64,000 bases of DNA from Rugosibacter sp. GTDB taxonomy: Bacteria; Pseudomonadota; Gammaproteobacteria; Burkholderiales; Rhodocyclaceae. Where the stretch lies: positions 1-64,000 of the forward strand of contig JAUSMB010000035.1 in NCBI GenBank assembly GCA_030645365.1, in the 5' to 3' direction. This document shows, one piece after another, positions 29,745-38,271 of this stretch. The position numbers and the translations under genes were made by a program. Numbering within the stretch: position 1 is the stretch's first letter; every line of letters starts with the position of its first letter. The notes under the pieces were generated by a model, which had not been told where the DNA came from, did not search any database, and saw only the letters and a program-made list of their open reading frames with translations.

Positions 29745-29905
29745 CCACTTATCAATCGCAGGCCGAACCGTCCGATATGAAAGCCCGCTGAGCTTCACGA
29801 TTTGCATCACGTCATATCCCTTGCGATGCAAGCGCATCACTTGTTTGCGTTGTCTTTTTCTATCTGCTCAGCATGGAAACTGATTCAGCTTTTTCAAAAT
29901 CGAAT
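29745..29905 (-). mobile_element. IS630-family transposase remnant, left boundary of island
   Basis: Minus-strand reading gives RKQVMRLHRKGYDVMQIVKL then SGLSYRTVRPAIDKW and a stop: the N-terminal helix-turn-helix of an IS630-type transposase. The sequence is clearly related to the right-hand remnant near 42.0-42.1 kb, sharing the stretches CATATCCCTTGCGATGC and CTATCTGCTCAG. Relative to that copy it lacks about 38 bp and is frameshifted near its 5' end. No complete element is present. Confidence 0.75.
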
Positions 29906-29911
29906 CCACAC

Positions 29912-30784
29912 CTACGAGGCACGGTTCATGAACACGCCGCGATGGAAATTTAATCGCGCGATCCCACCGGGGCCATGACGACAACTCAGTGCATGCACAT
30001 GAGCGATTTCCGGTGGCTCATCTTTAATCGGGTAGTAGTAGTTTTCTCGATACAGCATAAGCAGCAAATCTGGCGATGGACATAACAAGCCCGCAGGTGC
30101 GTCCCCGGCACGTGGCCATTTGAATTTGCGTTTTTCAGGCTTCCTCAAGAGCCCGGATGTCAGTATGACCGCTACACCGGTATCCTTGATGAGCGCTCTG
30201 ATCTGTTTGACGATTTTTGATACTTTGCTTTTGCTGAGCAATGGCGCGAGCTCTGAAAGGGTGTCAATAATTACTATCTCTGGTTTGATGTCTATCGAGA
30301 TGTACTGATCAATTTTTTCCTTTATTGCTATTACAGTCAGCATGCCATCTTCGATGAAAAGCGGTGATGATTTGATCTCGTCCGCAGCACGGGTGATTTG
30401 CTCTTGATGTTCAGTAGCCACGTGGTTATATCGCAAATGGGTTTGTTCGACACCACTACGCAAGGCCAACAACCGTTGGATGATGATGCGTTTTTCCTTT
30501 GCCAAGCTGAATATTGCGCATGGGCGTTTTTGATCGACGGCAGCACTCAGTGCAATGGATAGCGCTAATGAAGTGGCCCCCATGCCAGGGCGACCAGCAA
30601 TGACATTGAAAGAATTCGGCATGATGCCGGTCGTTTGCTGGTCCAAATCTGAAAAGCCCGTTGAGATACCGCCCCATAGCGGGTAATTCTTTTGATCCTG
30701 CAAGTCTTCAATGCAGTTGTCTATGCAACCATCGATTGGCTCAACGCCATACGCTGCCCATCTAGATTTATCGATCATCATCAA
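29912..30784 (-). CDS. DnaB-like RecA-fold ATPase, Walker A lysine replaced
   Basis: 290 residues resembling only the C-terminal ATPase domain of DnaB helicase; the N-terminal primase-interaction domain is absent. WGGISTGFSDLDQQTTGIMP starts the domain, and the Walker A site reads GRPGMGATS (64-72), with Ala70 where DnaB has Lys. The Walker B-like strand EIVIIDTLSEL and the C-terminal strand order of DnaB are kept (DLLLMLYRENYYYPI; HGPGGIARLNFHRGVF). Loss of the lysine should impair ATP hydrolysis. It lies downstream of the YbjN-M41 peptidase in the island. Not a housekeeping replicative helicase. Confidence 0.75.
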   Translation of the reverse strand: MMMIDKSRWAAYGVEPIDGCIDNCIEDLQDQKNYPLWGGISTGFSDLDQQTTGIMPNSFNVIAGRPGMGATSLALSIALSAAVDQKRPCAIFSLAKEKRIIIQRLLALRSGVEQTHLRYNHVATEHQEQITRAADEIKSSPLFIEDGMLTVIAIKEKIDQYISIDIKPEIVIIDTLSELAPLLSKSKVSKIVKQIRALIKDTGVAVILTSGLLRKPEKRKFKWPRAGDAPAGLLCPSPDLLLMLYRENYYYPIKDEPPEIAHVHALSCRHGPGGIARLNFHRGVFMNRAS

Positions 30785-30938
30785 AAATACTCAAGCGAAA
30801 TGCAGTTGGCTGCGTGTCTGAATTGGTACTTGCTGTATTCGCGTTAAGCAGCAAGTTGTGCGCTAACTCGATTGATCGCATGGTGATTTACGTTACAACG
30901 CTGGTTGTCAAATCAGGGAATGTCGAGTAATCGATTGC

Positions 30939-32795
30939 TTATAAGGCAGCCACTGCGACATTGTGCTCTGCGCATATTGAAATCAAATCCGCTTGATCAA
31001 GAATCGGATCAGTCAGCAAGTGGGTCGCTATCGAATCCAGCATGTCACGATGGCCGCTTATCAAATCGACGACGTTGCGGTATTCATCCGCAAGAAATGA
31101 ACGCGTCAGGGATTCGACATGCGCGTACTCGGAAGGTGTGGGTGTGCCAAACACGATGGCAAGGTTCGATCCGGCATTGGCCGAATCATCCATTCCCGGA
31201 GCAAACCCGTATTTGCTGAACGCCTGCGTGGCATATCGTGTGGCTTCCTCCAGATCACTTATCGCGCCAACCGATACATTCGCCGATCCCGCAAAGACCT
31301 GCTCAGCGGCACGACCAGCCAACGCAATGCGAACCTGATGCAAAAAGTTCCGATACGTTGATTGTGACTCCAACGAATGCAGGTACCCATAAGACTCGAT
31401 GACCACGCCCTTGAAGGTGATCCCTTCTATGATCGTGGAATATTCGGGAATATTGCGACCACTGGAATCAAGCACCGCAACCAGGGCATGCCCAGCTTCA
31501 TGATAGGCAACCTGACGACGTATTGGCTCGTCATCGAGCGGTGCCTTATCGGATTCAACCGTGCCCCGCGCCCCAAAATCAAGCAGATCCAGAAACGTCA
31601 GTGGGCGATTCACTTGCCGTGACAGGCGCTTCATTGCCAGCGCTGCAAGACTTTTGGCGCGCTCTGAGTGATGGCCTGAAATTAACTTGCCAACCTTTGC
31701 TGTCGAACCGGTCAGCGAATCGCCGCATAGCGCCAAGCCAATGCCTTCAAGAAATTTTCTGCCAATCTGCTCATGCGACCATTTCGGCACAAAAAATCGT
31801 CGATCAAAGGCGCCAACTGCCCGAAGTGATTCGGCCAGGTCATCAATCTCATAGGCTGCAGTGGCGAAGATGACAGGTTTAGCAGGATCAAATCCCTTCA
31901 TGTAGCTCACCAGCTTTTTCCGGAAATCAGAGCGAGTGGCAATATCCTCCTCATCCGCATCTTTTTCTGCCTTTTCCAGCATCCAGTCGCCCGGTTCGAG
32001 AAAAATCATGATGGGTGCGTTATCGCTATAGGGATCTGATTCATTCAATGGAATACTCATGACTGCATCATCCGGAATTGAGACAAACGCCATTCCTGCA
32101 TCGCAGGCGATACGCTTGACTATCGATTCAGCGCGCTTCATGTTGTTGTGAGCAATGACGACGCCATGACCAAGAATTTCCCAGTTGTCTGCGCTGGCGC
32201 CATGGGCAATTGCCTCTTGAATCTCTGCCGACCAGCGTTGCAAACAGGCTGTCCCCGGCAAGGATTCCCAGGCAGGCAGGTCTGCATCGGCTAGCGATGT
32301 GGTGACCAATGGCTCTGGCGACTTAGACTTACCAAGGAGGCTCGCCAGCGCACTGGATGCTGTCTTGCCGGCATATGCGACTGCCGCAATGGCTGGCGCA
32401 TAGTCATCGAGTGTCGTGCAGGCCAATTGATCCATATTCTTGAGCATCGCTACGCTCAATTCACTGCCTTCAATATCGAGCCCGTATCTGAACCGAAAGC
32501 GCCCATCGTCCATCAGCAAATCGAGCGAACCTTGTTTGCAATTGGCGTTGATACGGGTAAAGAGCTCGGCAAGCTCACTGCGACGATTTGGTGGGATAGT
32601 TTGTTTCGAATACTGGTACAAGCAAACCCACTGCTTCTCAGTATCCATGTCAATAAACACGGAATAATTACCTGACCCCGCGTTGGATTGGTATCGGCAC
32701 TGCGCCTGCTTGCCATCCTCTGCGACATCGAGCGAATTCCCTTCAAATTGAGGTTCGCTCATCCATTCTTTGGTCACATCGATCAGGCTGCGCAT
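30939..32795 (-). CDS. YbjN-like domain + degenerate AAA + M41 (FtsH-type) zinc peptidase
   Basis: 618 residues with an unusual order of domains. Residues about 1-155 resemble YbjN (ELFTRINANCKQGSLDLLMD; DIEGSELSVAMLKNMDQLAC), a fold related to type III secretion chaperones. The middle (about 190-400) resembles an AAA module but the P-loop reads GHGVVIAHNNMKRAE without GKT/S and Walker B is IMIFLEPGD; an FDRRFFVP segment keeps the arginine-finger look. The C-terminal M41 domain keeps HEAGH (432-436) and the third zinc ligand Asp514 in GAISDLEEAT. There are no membrane helices, unlike FtsH. The SD is GGAG 8 bp upstream. Likely an active protease without ATPase power; function unknown. Confidence 0.75.
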   Translation of the reverse strand: MRSLIDVTKEWMSEPQFEGNSLDVAEDGKQAQCRYQSNAGSGNYSVFIDMDTEKQWVCLYQYSKQTIPPNRRSELAELFTRINANCKQGSLDLLMDDGRFRFRYGLDIEGSELSVAMLKNMDQLACTTLDDYAPAIAAVAYAGKTASSALASLLGKSKSPEPLVTTSLADADLPAWESLPGTACLQRWSAEIQEAIAHGASADNWEILGHGVVIAHNNMKRAESIVKRIACDAGMAFVSIPDDAVMSIPLNESDPYSDNAPIMIFLEPGDWMLEKAEKDADEEDIATRSDFRKKLVSYMKGFDPAKPVIFATAAYEIDDLAESLRAVGAFDRRFFVPKWSHEQIGRKFLEGIGLALCGDSLTGSTAKVGKLISGHHSERAKSLAALAMKRLSRQVNRPLTFLDLLDFGARGTVESDKAPLDDEPIRRQVAYHEAGHALVAVLDSSGRNIPEYSTIIEGITFKGVVIESYGYLHSLESQSTYRNFLHQVRIALAGRAAEQVFAGSANVSVGAISDLEEATRYATQAFSKYGFAPGMDDSANAGSNLAIVFGTPTPSEYAHVESLTRSFLADEYRNVVDLISGHRDMLDSIATHLLTDPILDQADLISICAEHNVAVAAL

Positions 32796-32959
32796 GATGG
32801 CTTCTCCATGGTGGTATGGAGAAGATTATCAGGCTAAGGTGCGACATATGGTGTCGCACTATTTGCAAAGGTTGATTCAGGAATGTTACGACAAGGATTA
32901 CAACGGCAGCGTTGGCCATGAGGTCAACCTATGATCGGCTCCAATCAATCGAAATCAAT

Positions 32960-33091
32960 TCAGGTGCCACCTTTGTTCCCGAATGGCGCTAGGCGCAAAT
33001 AGCTGAGCTTTGCCGGTAGTGAGGCAATTGCCTCTGCATCACCTATCGGGATGACACCCGATTCGAGTGCGAAGAGGTGGGGGTATTGGCC
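32960..33091 (-). pseudogene. gene remnant of unknown family
   Basis: The 417-bp gap 32796-33212 holds no intact gene. On the minus strand a protein-like tail can be read (ESGVIPIGDAEAIASLPAKL then SYLRLAPFGNKGGT and a stop), apparently the C-terminus of a truncated gene. The opposite strand is also open for about 60 codons. I recognise neither. Confidence 0.35.
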
Positions 33092-33212
33092 TTGCGTGAC
33101 CTGGGTGAGCCGTCGCTACTGACGGGTATACATGCGGAGGAGGAGATCTGTCGCTTGCACCATAATATGATCAAACGCTTTTGCGCTTATCGGAGGAGCA
33201 TCGTGAGGCTAC

Positions 33213-34709
33213 CTATTCTTTGTTACTTATGGACTGGCCATCATAATTTTGGATAACTTGCTTTAACAACTGTTCAAAAGTTTCAACGACGTGATCATCC
33301 TTTAACTGGTCCAGGAATTTATTTAGCAAGTCCTTTGCAGTGTTGCTGGGCCCTAGCTTCCCAGATTTGGTCAATATCGAGAAGTAACGATTCGAGAATG
33401 GTCGCGCCACCGGGGTTCCGCCGCTATTTAATCGATTTCTGTAGAAAGCTCCTGGGAAAACCGGTTGCAGTTCGCCATTGGTGCAAATCGTAGTCGCTAG
33501 TTCTCGCCTTGCGTGTACCCACTGATCCTTAGCGTGATCACCCAGATCATTGATTGCAAGTGCTAAGGATAACTGCTCAGGGCGATTACTGAGGGAAAAC
33601 CCAATTAGCATATCGCTGCTACTATCCTGTTTCAAAAGAAGCTGTTGATATTTCTTGTTTAACGACCACTTACTGGGCAAAAATCGAATCCATGCAGAAG
33701 TTGTCCCTAGCACGGTGTAACCGCGATCCTGTAAAACGGTTCGAAGCACTTTAGCCCGATTGGCGGTGTCGGAGTCCACTGCGTCTAGGACATAATCCAA
33801 AATTTCCTTATGGCGGAAATATAGGCGCTCAATTGCATGGGTTGTATCATCACCCTGTGAATGGTCAGACTTCGATAACTGTTCGCTTAAATATTTCTTT
33901 AAGCCAGTCTGGCCTGACAATTGACTGGAATAGTCAGTCGCGATTTCACCGGCCAATTGTGCTACTGATCCCTCTTCAGTCGTCGCATACCGCTGCAAAT
34001 TTCTTATGTATGCCTGAATGAACTGAATCTGTGGACTATTGAATACGCTACTGTAATCCCGCGCATTAATTACTTGCTCTAATGGGTCAATTACATTTTC
34101 TGACCAACTGGCGGTCTTCCATTCCGGTTGCGAGGGCTGGTCGGTGTTAGGATCGACGACAAGAAACAGCATAAGCAAACTGCGTGTGCCACGCCACCTT
34201 TCAAGCATGCTGCCATAGCTTGCTAATTGATCTTGTCCTTCGCTCGAGTTGATCTTCGCCTCTATGGCCACTGCCCAAGTGCCCCCATCAATCAATAGGT
34301 CTAACGATCTCCTTTGGGGCTGACTGCCTCCATGCTCGTCCTCTTCCTGAGCGCCGACTGTCAGTCCTTTTTTCAGGTATGTCTCATTGACCTCTCTCCG
34401 TACTACTACAGTCCTATCAGCTGAGGTTTCAAACAACTCAGGCACGGATATTTCATAACTCCCTTCGCTAAAACTAGGAACGAACTTATTCAAGAACGCC
34501 CGCAAAAAAGATTCATTCAATCCATGGTTCTGATTGGGGTCAAGTAGCCATGCCAGAGTGTTGACATGGCGAAGCTCATAGTGACCGACCTTCAAAACAT
34601 CAAATGGGCTGAACCAGCGTAGCTCAGCAGCCAGCCGCATTGCCTTAGGTGACTGCACGATGGTGACAAGATTGTGCAGATGCAAATCTGCCAGATTTTC
34701 ATTACTCAT
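33213..34709 (-). CDS. PD-(D/E)XK nuclease family protein
   Basis: 498 residues. The nuclease core is LDLLIDGG (Asp137) followed by the strand AVAIEAKI (Glu150-Ala-Lys152), the D...ExK pattern of PD-(D/E)XK enzymes; an N-terminal ELRHVNTLAWLLDPNQNHGL stretch is typical of the PDDEXK_4 group. It is AT-richer than the flanking core genes. The WYL regulator lies 101 bp upstream on the same strand. A role in restriction of foreign DNA is inferred from family and context only. Confidence 0.75.
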   Translation of the reverse strand: MSNENLADLHLHNLVTIVQSPKAMRLAAELRWFSPFDVLKVGHYELRHVNTLAWLLDPNQNHGLNESFLRAFLNKFVPSFSEGSYEISVPELFETSADRTVVVRREVNETYLKKGLTVGAQEEDEHGGSQPQRRSLDLLIDGGTWAVAIEAKINSSEGQDQLASYGSMLERWRGTRSLLMLFLVVDPNTDQPSQPEWKTASWSENVIDPLEQVINARDYSSVFNSPQIQFIQAYIRNLQRYATTEEGSVAQLAGEIATDYSSQLSGQTGLKKYLSEQLSKSDHSQGDDTTHAIERLYFRHKEILDYVLDAVDSDTANRAKVLRTVLQDRGYTVLGTTSAWIRFLPSKWSLNKKYQQLLLKQDSSSDMLIGFSLSNRPEQLSLALAINDLGDHAKDQWVHARRELATTICTNGELQPVFPGAFYRNRLNSGGTPVARPFSNRYFSILTKSGKLGPSNTAKDLLNKFLDQLKDDHVVETFEQLLKQVIQNYDGQSISNKE

Positions 34710-34810
34710 ATGTAGCTCTGCGCCTCAAGTCAACAAGCATTTTCTTTCAAAGGCTGAATTTTTCTGCACCTTGCAGTACCAGTGCCTGAACAGGAATTCT
34801 ATTAATCCTA

Positions 34811-35884
34811 TTACGTTCCACCAGAGACACGCTTTCTGATTTTATAGCGAGCAGCGGCGCGATCCATATTCTCGGAAATGCTTGCCCGCAGTGATTCCGG
34901 CGCCATGACCTCAACACCGTCGGCAAACCCCTGCAGCCACCAGCGTAACTGAAGGCTATTCGGCACCGTCGCTTTCAACTCCAGCCGGCCATCAGGCAAT
35001 TCACTGAGTTCTTGCTGCGCTGAAATGGGGGTGTCGTACAAATGTTCACCAGCGGCATGCTCAAAACGCGCGACCAGATCAATCATGGCTGCGGCTTCAA
35101 ACCCCATGCCGCCGCTGCTAATGAAATCGGCAAGCTTGAATCCTTTGGGGCGGCGTATTTTTTCTTCCAGAATTTCGACATTTCTCATGCGATGAACAAC
35201 CAGAAGTTTGCTGCCCGGATAATCAAACAAGGTGCAGACGAGATACAGCACGCTGCCACGTTGTATCAATCCCAGCGGATGGGCGATGTATTCGACGTCC
35301 GAGGTGTCACCGCGTTTTCGGTAACGCAGCTTTACCTGACGATCTTGAAACAGCGCATCCTGAATTTTTGCCTGAACGCCTTCCACCAATTTCGGCGCGA
35401 GCAATGGTTGGGTCGGCGGCACAACGGCAATCTTTTTACTCCAGGCGCTTGACGCGGCTTCCTGGCCAAGTGCATTCAGCCGTTGTTCAGCCATGCCGAA
35501 ATAGGGAGCGAGTTGTTCCAGCATGCTCGGGGGCATCAAGTTTGCTAAAAACTGACGAGTCATCGCAAATGTCATGGCCTCCGATGTACTCAACCCGGGA
35601 ACGTCAATTGCCGCAGCTCCTTTTTCCCAGCTCCAGCCATAGGGAATGGAGCGTGTATCTACAGTCAGCGGGAAACTTGCTGACAGCGATTGCAGATCAC
35701 GCTCTATCGTGCGCTTGGTGACTTCAAAGCCTTGGTTTCTGAGCTTTTCGACGAGATCTCTCGCGGACAGACGACGCGGGTAACGCGGAATCAGTCGCAA
35801 GGTCTGCCATTGGCGGAGCAAGGTATCGCCTGAAATTGACACGGATGAATCCCTCTGCTGAGTATTGGTTGGTTGTGTCAGCAT
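34811..35884 (-). CDS. WYL-domain transcriptional regulator
   Basis: 357 residues. N-terminal winged helix-turn-helix (about 22-75; SARDLVEKLRNQGFEVTKRT), then the WYL ligand-binding domain (about 175-270; VKLRYRKRGDTSDVEYIAHP, LYLVCTLFDYPG) and a C-terminal WCX-like extension (about 280-350). WYL proteins commonly repress phage-defence genes and respond to nucleic acid or nucleotide signals. It sits directly upstream of the PD-(D/E)XK nuclease, so that gene is its likely target. Confidence 0.88.
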   Translation of the reverse strand: MLTQPTNTQQRDSSVSISGDTLLRQWQTLRLIPRYPRRLSARDLVEKLRNQGFEVTKRTIERDLQSLSASFPLTVDTRSIPYGWSWEKGAAAIDVPGLSTSEAMTFAMTRQFLANLMPPSMLEQLAPYFGMAEQRLNALGQEAASSAWSKKIAVVPPTQPLLAPKLVEGVQAKIQDALFQDRQVKLRYRKRGDTSDVEYIAHPLGLIQRGSVLYLVCTLFDYPGSKLLVVHRMRNVEILEEKIRRPKGFKLADFISSGGMGFEAAAMIDLVARFEHAAGEHLYDTPISAQQELSELPDGRLELKATVPNSLQLRWWLQGFADGVEVMAPESLRASISENMDRAAARYKIRKRVSGGT

Positions 35885-35975
35885 AATTCATTTTGCATCG
35901 TAAAGTCGGCTACCTCGAATGACCAGGTGAAGTTATCAGTTGTTGGCGCGATGAGTTTCACGATGCCTGATTGAT

Positions 35976-36224
35976 CTACAGTGATGTGCTACCTGCGGAT
36001 GCCAAACTTGAGAATCGATAGATCATTTTTCTGTCTGGTCGCGGATTACTGTGCGGCCCGACCAGCACCCAGATTTCATCACCATGAATTTGCACGCCAT
36101 GCACCTTCATGGCAGTTGTGCTCAGGTTGGTGCAATGAATGTAGCGAGGCGTGTTCTCGCCTGGCCGCACGACCTCCAACTGATTCTTGTTTTCCAGATA
36201 AATGGCGTAGCCCTCTGAGGTCAT
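35976..36224 (-). CDS. hypothetical protein, IS5 inserted just upstream
   Basis: 82 residues from the ATG at 36224, which has a good AAGGAG 8-9 bp upstream. No recognised domain: MTSEGYAIYLENKNQLEVV is followed by a likely beta-rich segment (MKVHGVQIHGDEIWVLVG). The IS5 element starts 18 bp upstream of the ATG, at the SD, so its own promoter is separated from it. A second frame at the 3' end encodes VDQSGIVKLIAPTTDNF, which resembles the peptide at 37944-37967. Confidence 0.6.
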   Translation of the reverse strand: MTSEGYAIYLENKNQLEVVRPGENTPRYIHCTNLSTTAMKVHGVQIHGDEIWVLVGPHSNPRPDRKMIYRFSSLASAGSTSL

Positions 36225-36237
36225 AGCGAATTGCTCC

Positions 36238-36241
36238 TTAA
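36238..36241. repeat. IS5 target-site duplication, left
   Basis: TTAA directly before the left inverted repeat; identical to 37468-37471. TTAA fits the YTAR target of IS5-group elements. Confidence 0.85.
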
Positions 36242-37467
36242 GGAAACCCTGAATAAGTGGCATTTACTGTGAACGATTTTGATGTCATGCGGTCAGATGC
36301 TGAGTATCGAACACTGGGATGGGAATGATGAAGCAGATGACATTGGCGACTGGGACGGGCTTTGATCTGCACGCGCGGGCGACACGGAAGGCTGAGTTTC
36401 TGGCGAAGATGGAGCGCCTGATGCCGTGGTCGGAGTTGTGTGCCTTGGTTGAGCCGCACTACCCGAAGGCTGGCAACGGCCGACCGCCGATCGGACTGGA
36501 GCGGATGCTGCGCATGTACTGGGTAGCCAACTGGTTCAATCTGGCCGATGAAGCCTGCGAGGATGCGATGTACGACACGGCGGTATTTCGGGAGTTCTGC
36601 GGCTTTGATTTGGGCCGGGAGCGGATTCCGGACGCCACGACCCTGCTGAAGTTTCGGCATCTGCTCGAAGAACACGACTTCGGCAAGGAGATGTTTGCCC
36701 GTGTCGGCGCGTTGTTGCAAGCCAATGGTGTCAAAGTTTCCGGCGGCACCATGGTTGATGCCACCCTGATCGCTGCGCCGCCTTCGACCAAGAACGAGGA
36801 GAAAGCCCGCGACCCCGAGATGCATCAGACCAAGAAGGGCAACCAGTGGTACTTTTTGAATCCGTTTCTGGACGGCATGAAGCTGCATATCGGCGCGGAT
36901 AGCAAAACCGGTCTGATTCATAGTGCCAGCGTGACGGCCGCGAACGTCCATGACAACCAGCAAGTGGAGAACCTCCTGCATGGCAACGAAACTCGCTTCT
37001 ACGGCGACAGTGCCTACCGGGGCAAGGTGCAACGGGAGCGTCTCAAGGAACTGGCACCGAACGCCAAGGACTTCACCAACAAGCGAGCCTACCGCAATGC
37101 GCCGTTGTCGGATGCCGACAAGGAAACGAACCGTCGCAAGTCGGGTATCCGCGCCAGGGTCGAGCATCCCTTCCTGATCCTCAAGCGCCTGTGGGGCTTT
37201 GCCAAGGTGCGCTATCGGGGTTTGGCGAAGAACGCCAACCGGGCCTTTGTCCAGAAACGGATTCAAACCATGCTGGCAGCAATCAACATGCTCAAGCATG
37301 GCAGACCGCTGACGGGAGAGGTGCGTCCAGCATGAGCGCAATACGGGGGAATGCCCCAAAATCTCCCGCCCATGGGGCTGGTAGTTGATGAACTTTGCCC
37401 GCTTCGCGTCATTTCGTCTCAATTCATCGCCCCCAGGGGAAATCTCGGTGGCTTGTTCAGCGTTTCC
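36242..37467 (+). mobile_element. IS5-family insertion sequence, complete
   Basis: 1226 bp with terminal inverted repeats GGAAACCCTGAATAAG (left) and GGAAACGCTGAACAAG (right, reverse complement), 14 of 16 matching, flanked by TTAA duplications. It holds one intact transposase. It inserted into the ribosome-binding region upstream of the small gene ending at 35976. Clean duplications suggest a fairly recent insertion. Confidence 0.92.
36319..37335 (+). CDS. IS5-family DDE transposase
   Basis: 338 residues, full length. N-terminal domain WSELCALVEPHYPKAGNGRP and MLRMYWVANWFNLADEACED; catalytic residues lie in MVDATLIAAP (first Asp), FYGDSAYRG (second Asp) and RVEHPFLILKRLWGF (Glu). An in-frame six-residue insertion (LNPFLD) splits the usual NQWYFGMK motif; its DNA matches the ssrA upstream region with one mismatch. 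The start ATG at 36319 could also be one of two later ATGs within 12 bp. Confidence 0.93.
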   Translation: MGMMKQMTLATGTGFDLHARATRKAEFLAKMERLMPWSELCALVEPHYPKAGNGRPPIGLERMLRMYWVANWFNLADEACEDAMYDTAVFREFCGFDLGRERIPDATTLLKFRHLLEEHDFGKEMFARVGALLQANGVKVSGGTMVDATLIAAPPSTKNEEKARDPEMHQTKKGNQWYFLNPFLDGMKLHIGADSKTGLIHSASVTAANVHDNQQVENLLHGNETRFYGDSAYRGKVQRERLKELAPNAKDFTNKRAYRNAPLSDADKETNRRKSGIRARVEHPFLILKRLWGFAKVRYRGLAKNANRAFVQKRIQTMLAAINMLKHGRPLTGEVRPA

Positions 37468-37471
37468 TTAA
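37468..37471. repeat. IS5 target-site duplication, right
   Basis: TTAA directly after the right inverted repeat; pairs with 36238-36241. Confidence 0.85.
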
Positions 37472-37484
37472 CTGATCGGAATCG

Positions 37485-37904
37485 TTAAAAATTTTCGGCC
37501 CATTGATCCCAGAAACCCGGTTCGTCGTGATGGGCGTTTTTCATGGCCTCTTGCAAAGGGAAGTAGCAAAAATAAATGCCTTTAATTCGGTTGCTTTCGT
37601 CTGGCAGCTCAAAGTGTTCCGCTAGCTTTTGGTAATCCGGATCATTCAGGTCGAATGGAACATCGAGGTAAATATCGCCCTTATAGGGGCGAATCGAGTT
37701 TTCATCCGCCTCGCGGAAACAGGGGGCCCAGGAAATCCCGACACTATCGAGCCATTGGATGGCATCCGCTCTGTTGGGGTCATCCTCGTATTCGTGAAAT
37801 GTAATCAATTCTGGTGAGTAGGAACTATCTCTAAAAAGCAAGTAGAGAACATCACGTTGCTTGATCCGTGCAATGTGATCGATGTGTCGCAAATATCTGG
37901 CCAT
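37485..37904 (-). CDS. hypothetical protein
   Basis: 139 residues, acidic, no signal peptide or membrane helix, no domain that I recognise. MARYLRHIDHIARIKQRDVL is followed by a segment rich in Asp/Glu/Trp/Tyr (IQWLDSVGISWAPCFREADE). GGAG lies 9-10 bp before the ATG, and the coding pattern is even, so it is probably a real gene. It sits between the IS5 element and the helicase-nuclease gene. Confidence 0.65.
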   Translation of the reverse strand: MARYLRHIDHIARIKQRDVLYLLFRDSSYSPELITFHEYEDDPNRADAIQWLDSVGISWAPCFREADENSIRPYKGDIYLDVPFDLNDPDYQKLAEHFELPDESNRIKGIYFCYFPLQEAMKNAHHDEPGFWDQWAENF

Positions 37905-38271
37905 AGAGAGCTTCTCCGATTTCTAGTGATGTTGATCATCTGTTTTTACGATGCCTAATTGATCTACTACAACCAGCAATGATTCGCGGGATATTGATAC
38001 GGAAAGGCATTCGGTAATACCGGTGAATATGAGATCAATGACTTTGGCATGAATGCGTGGCCGGAGTGTTCGATGAGATTTCATGGGTGCCTTCATTAAC
38101 ATGTCAAAACAGGCCAATGGTGTGCTGGCCGACTTGATGAAAAGCAGTTTGCCCTTCGACCACGACGATCCATGTCGCACTAAATCAGAAATGGTTGGTA
38201 GCTGGGCTAGCGGTGATGCATTAGCCTAATATACTGACGCTATCAAACGGGCAATCAAAACGGATAGTCAC
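37905..38271. other. 367-bp stretch with gene fragments only
   Basis: No intact recognised gene. On the minus strand 37923-38180 is open (85 codons from a GTG) and ends with LLVVVDQLGIVKTDD, whose DNA (37944-37967) is 22/24 identical to 35956-35979. On the plus strand a 42-codon frame runs 38101-38229 (FDHDDPCRTKSEMVGSWASG). Both may be decayed pieces. Confidence 0.4.

Noticed and set aside
35894-35912. AAAGTCGGC inside the island
   Set aside because: Match stops after about 10 bases; expected by chance.
36238-37422. 394-codon open frame antisense to the IS5 transposase
   Set aside because: Common shadow frame of IS5 elements; the sense frame has all DDE motifs.
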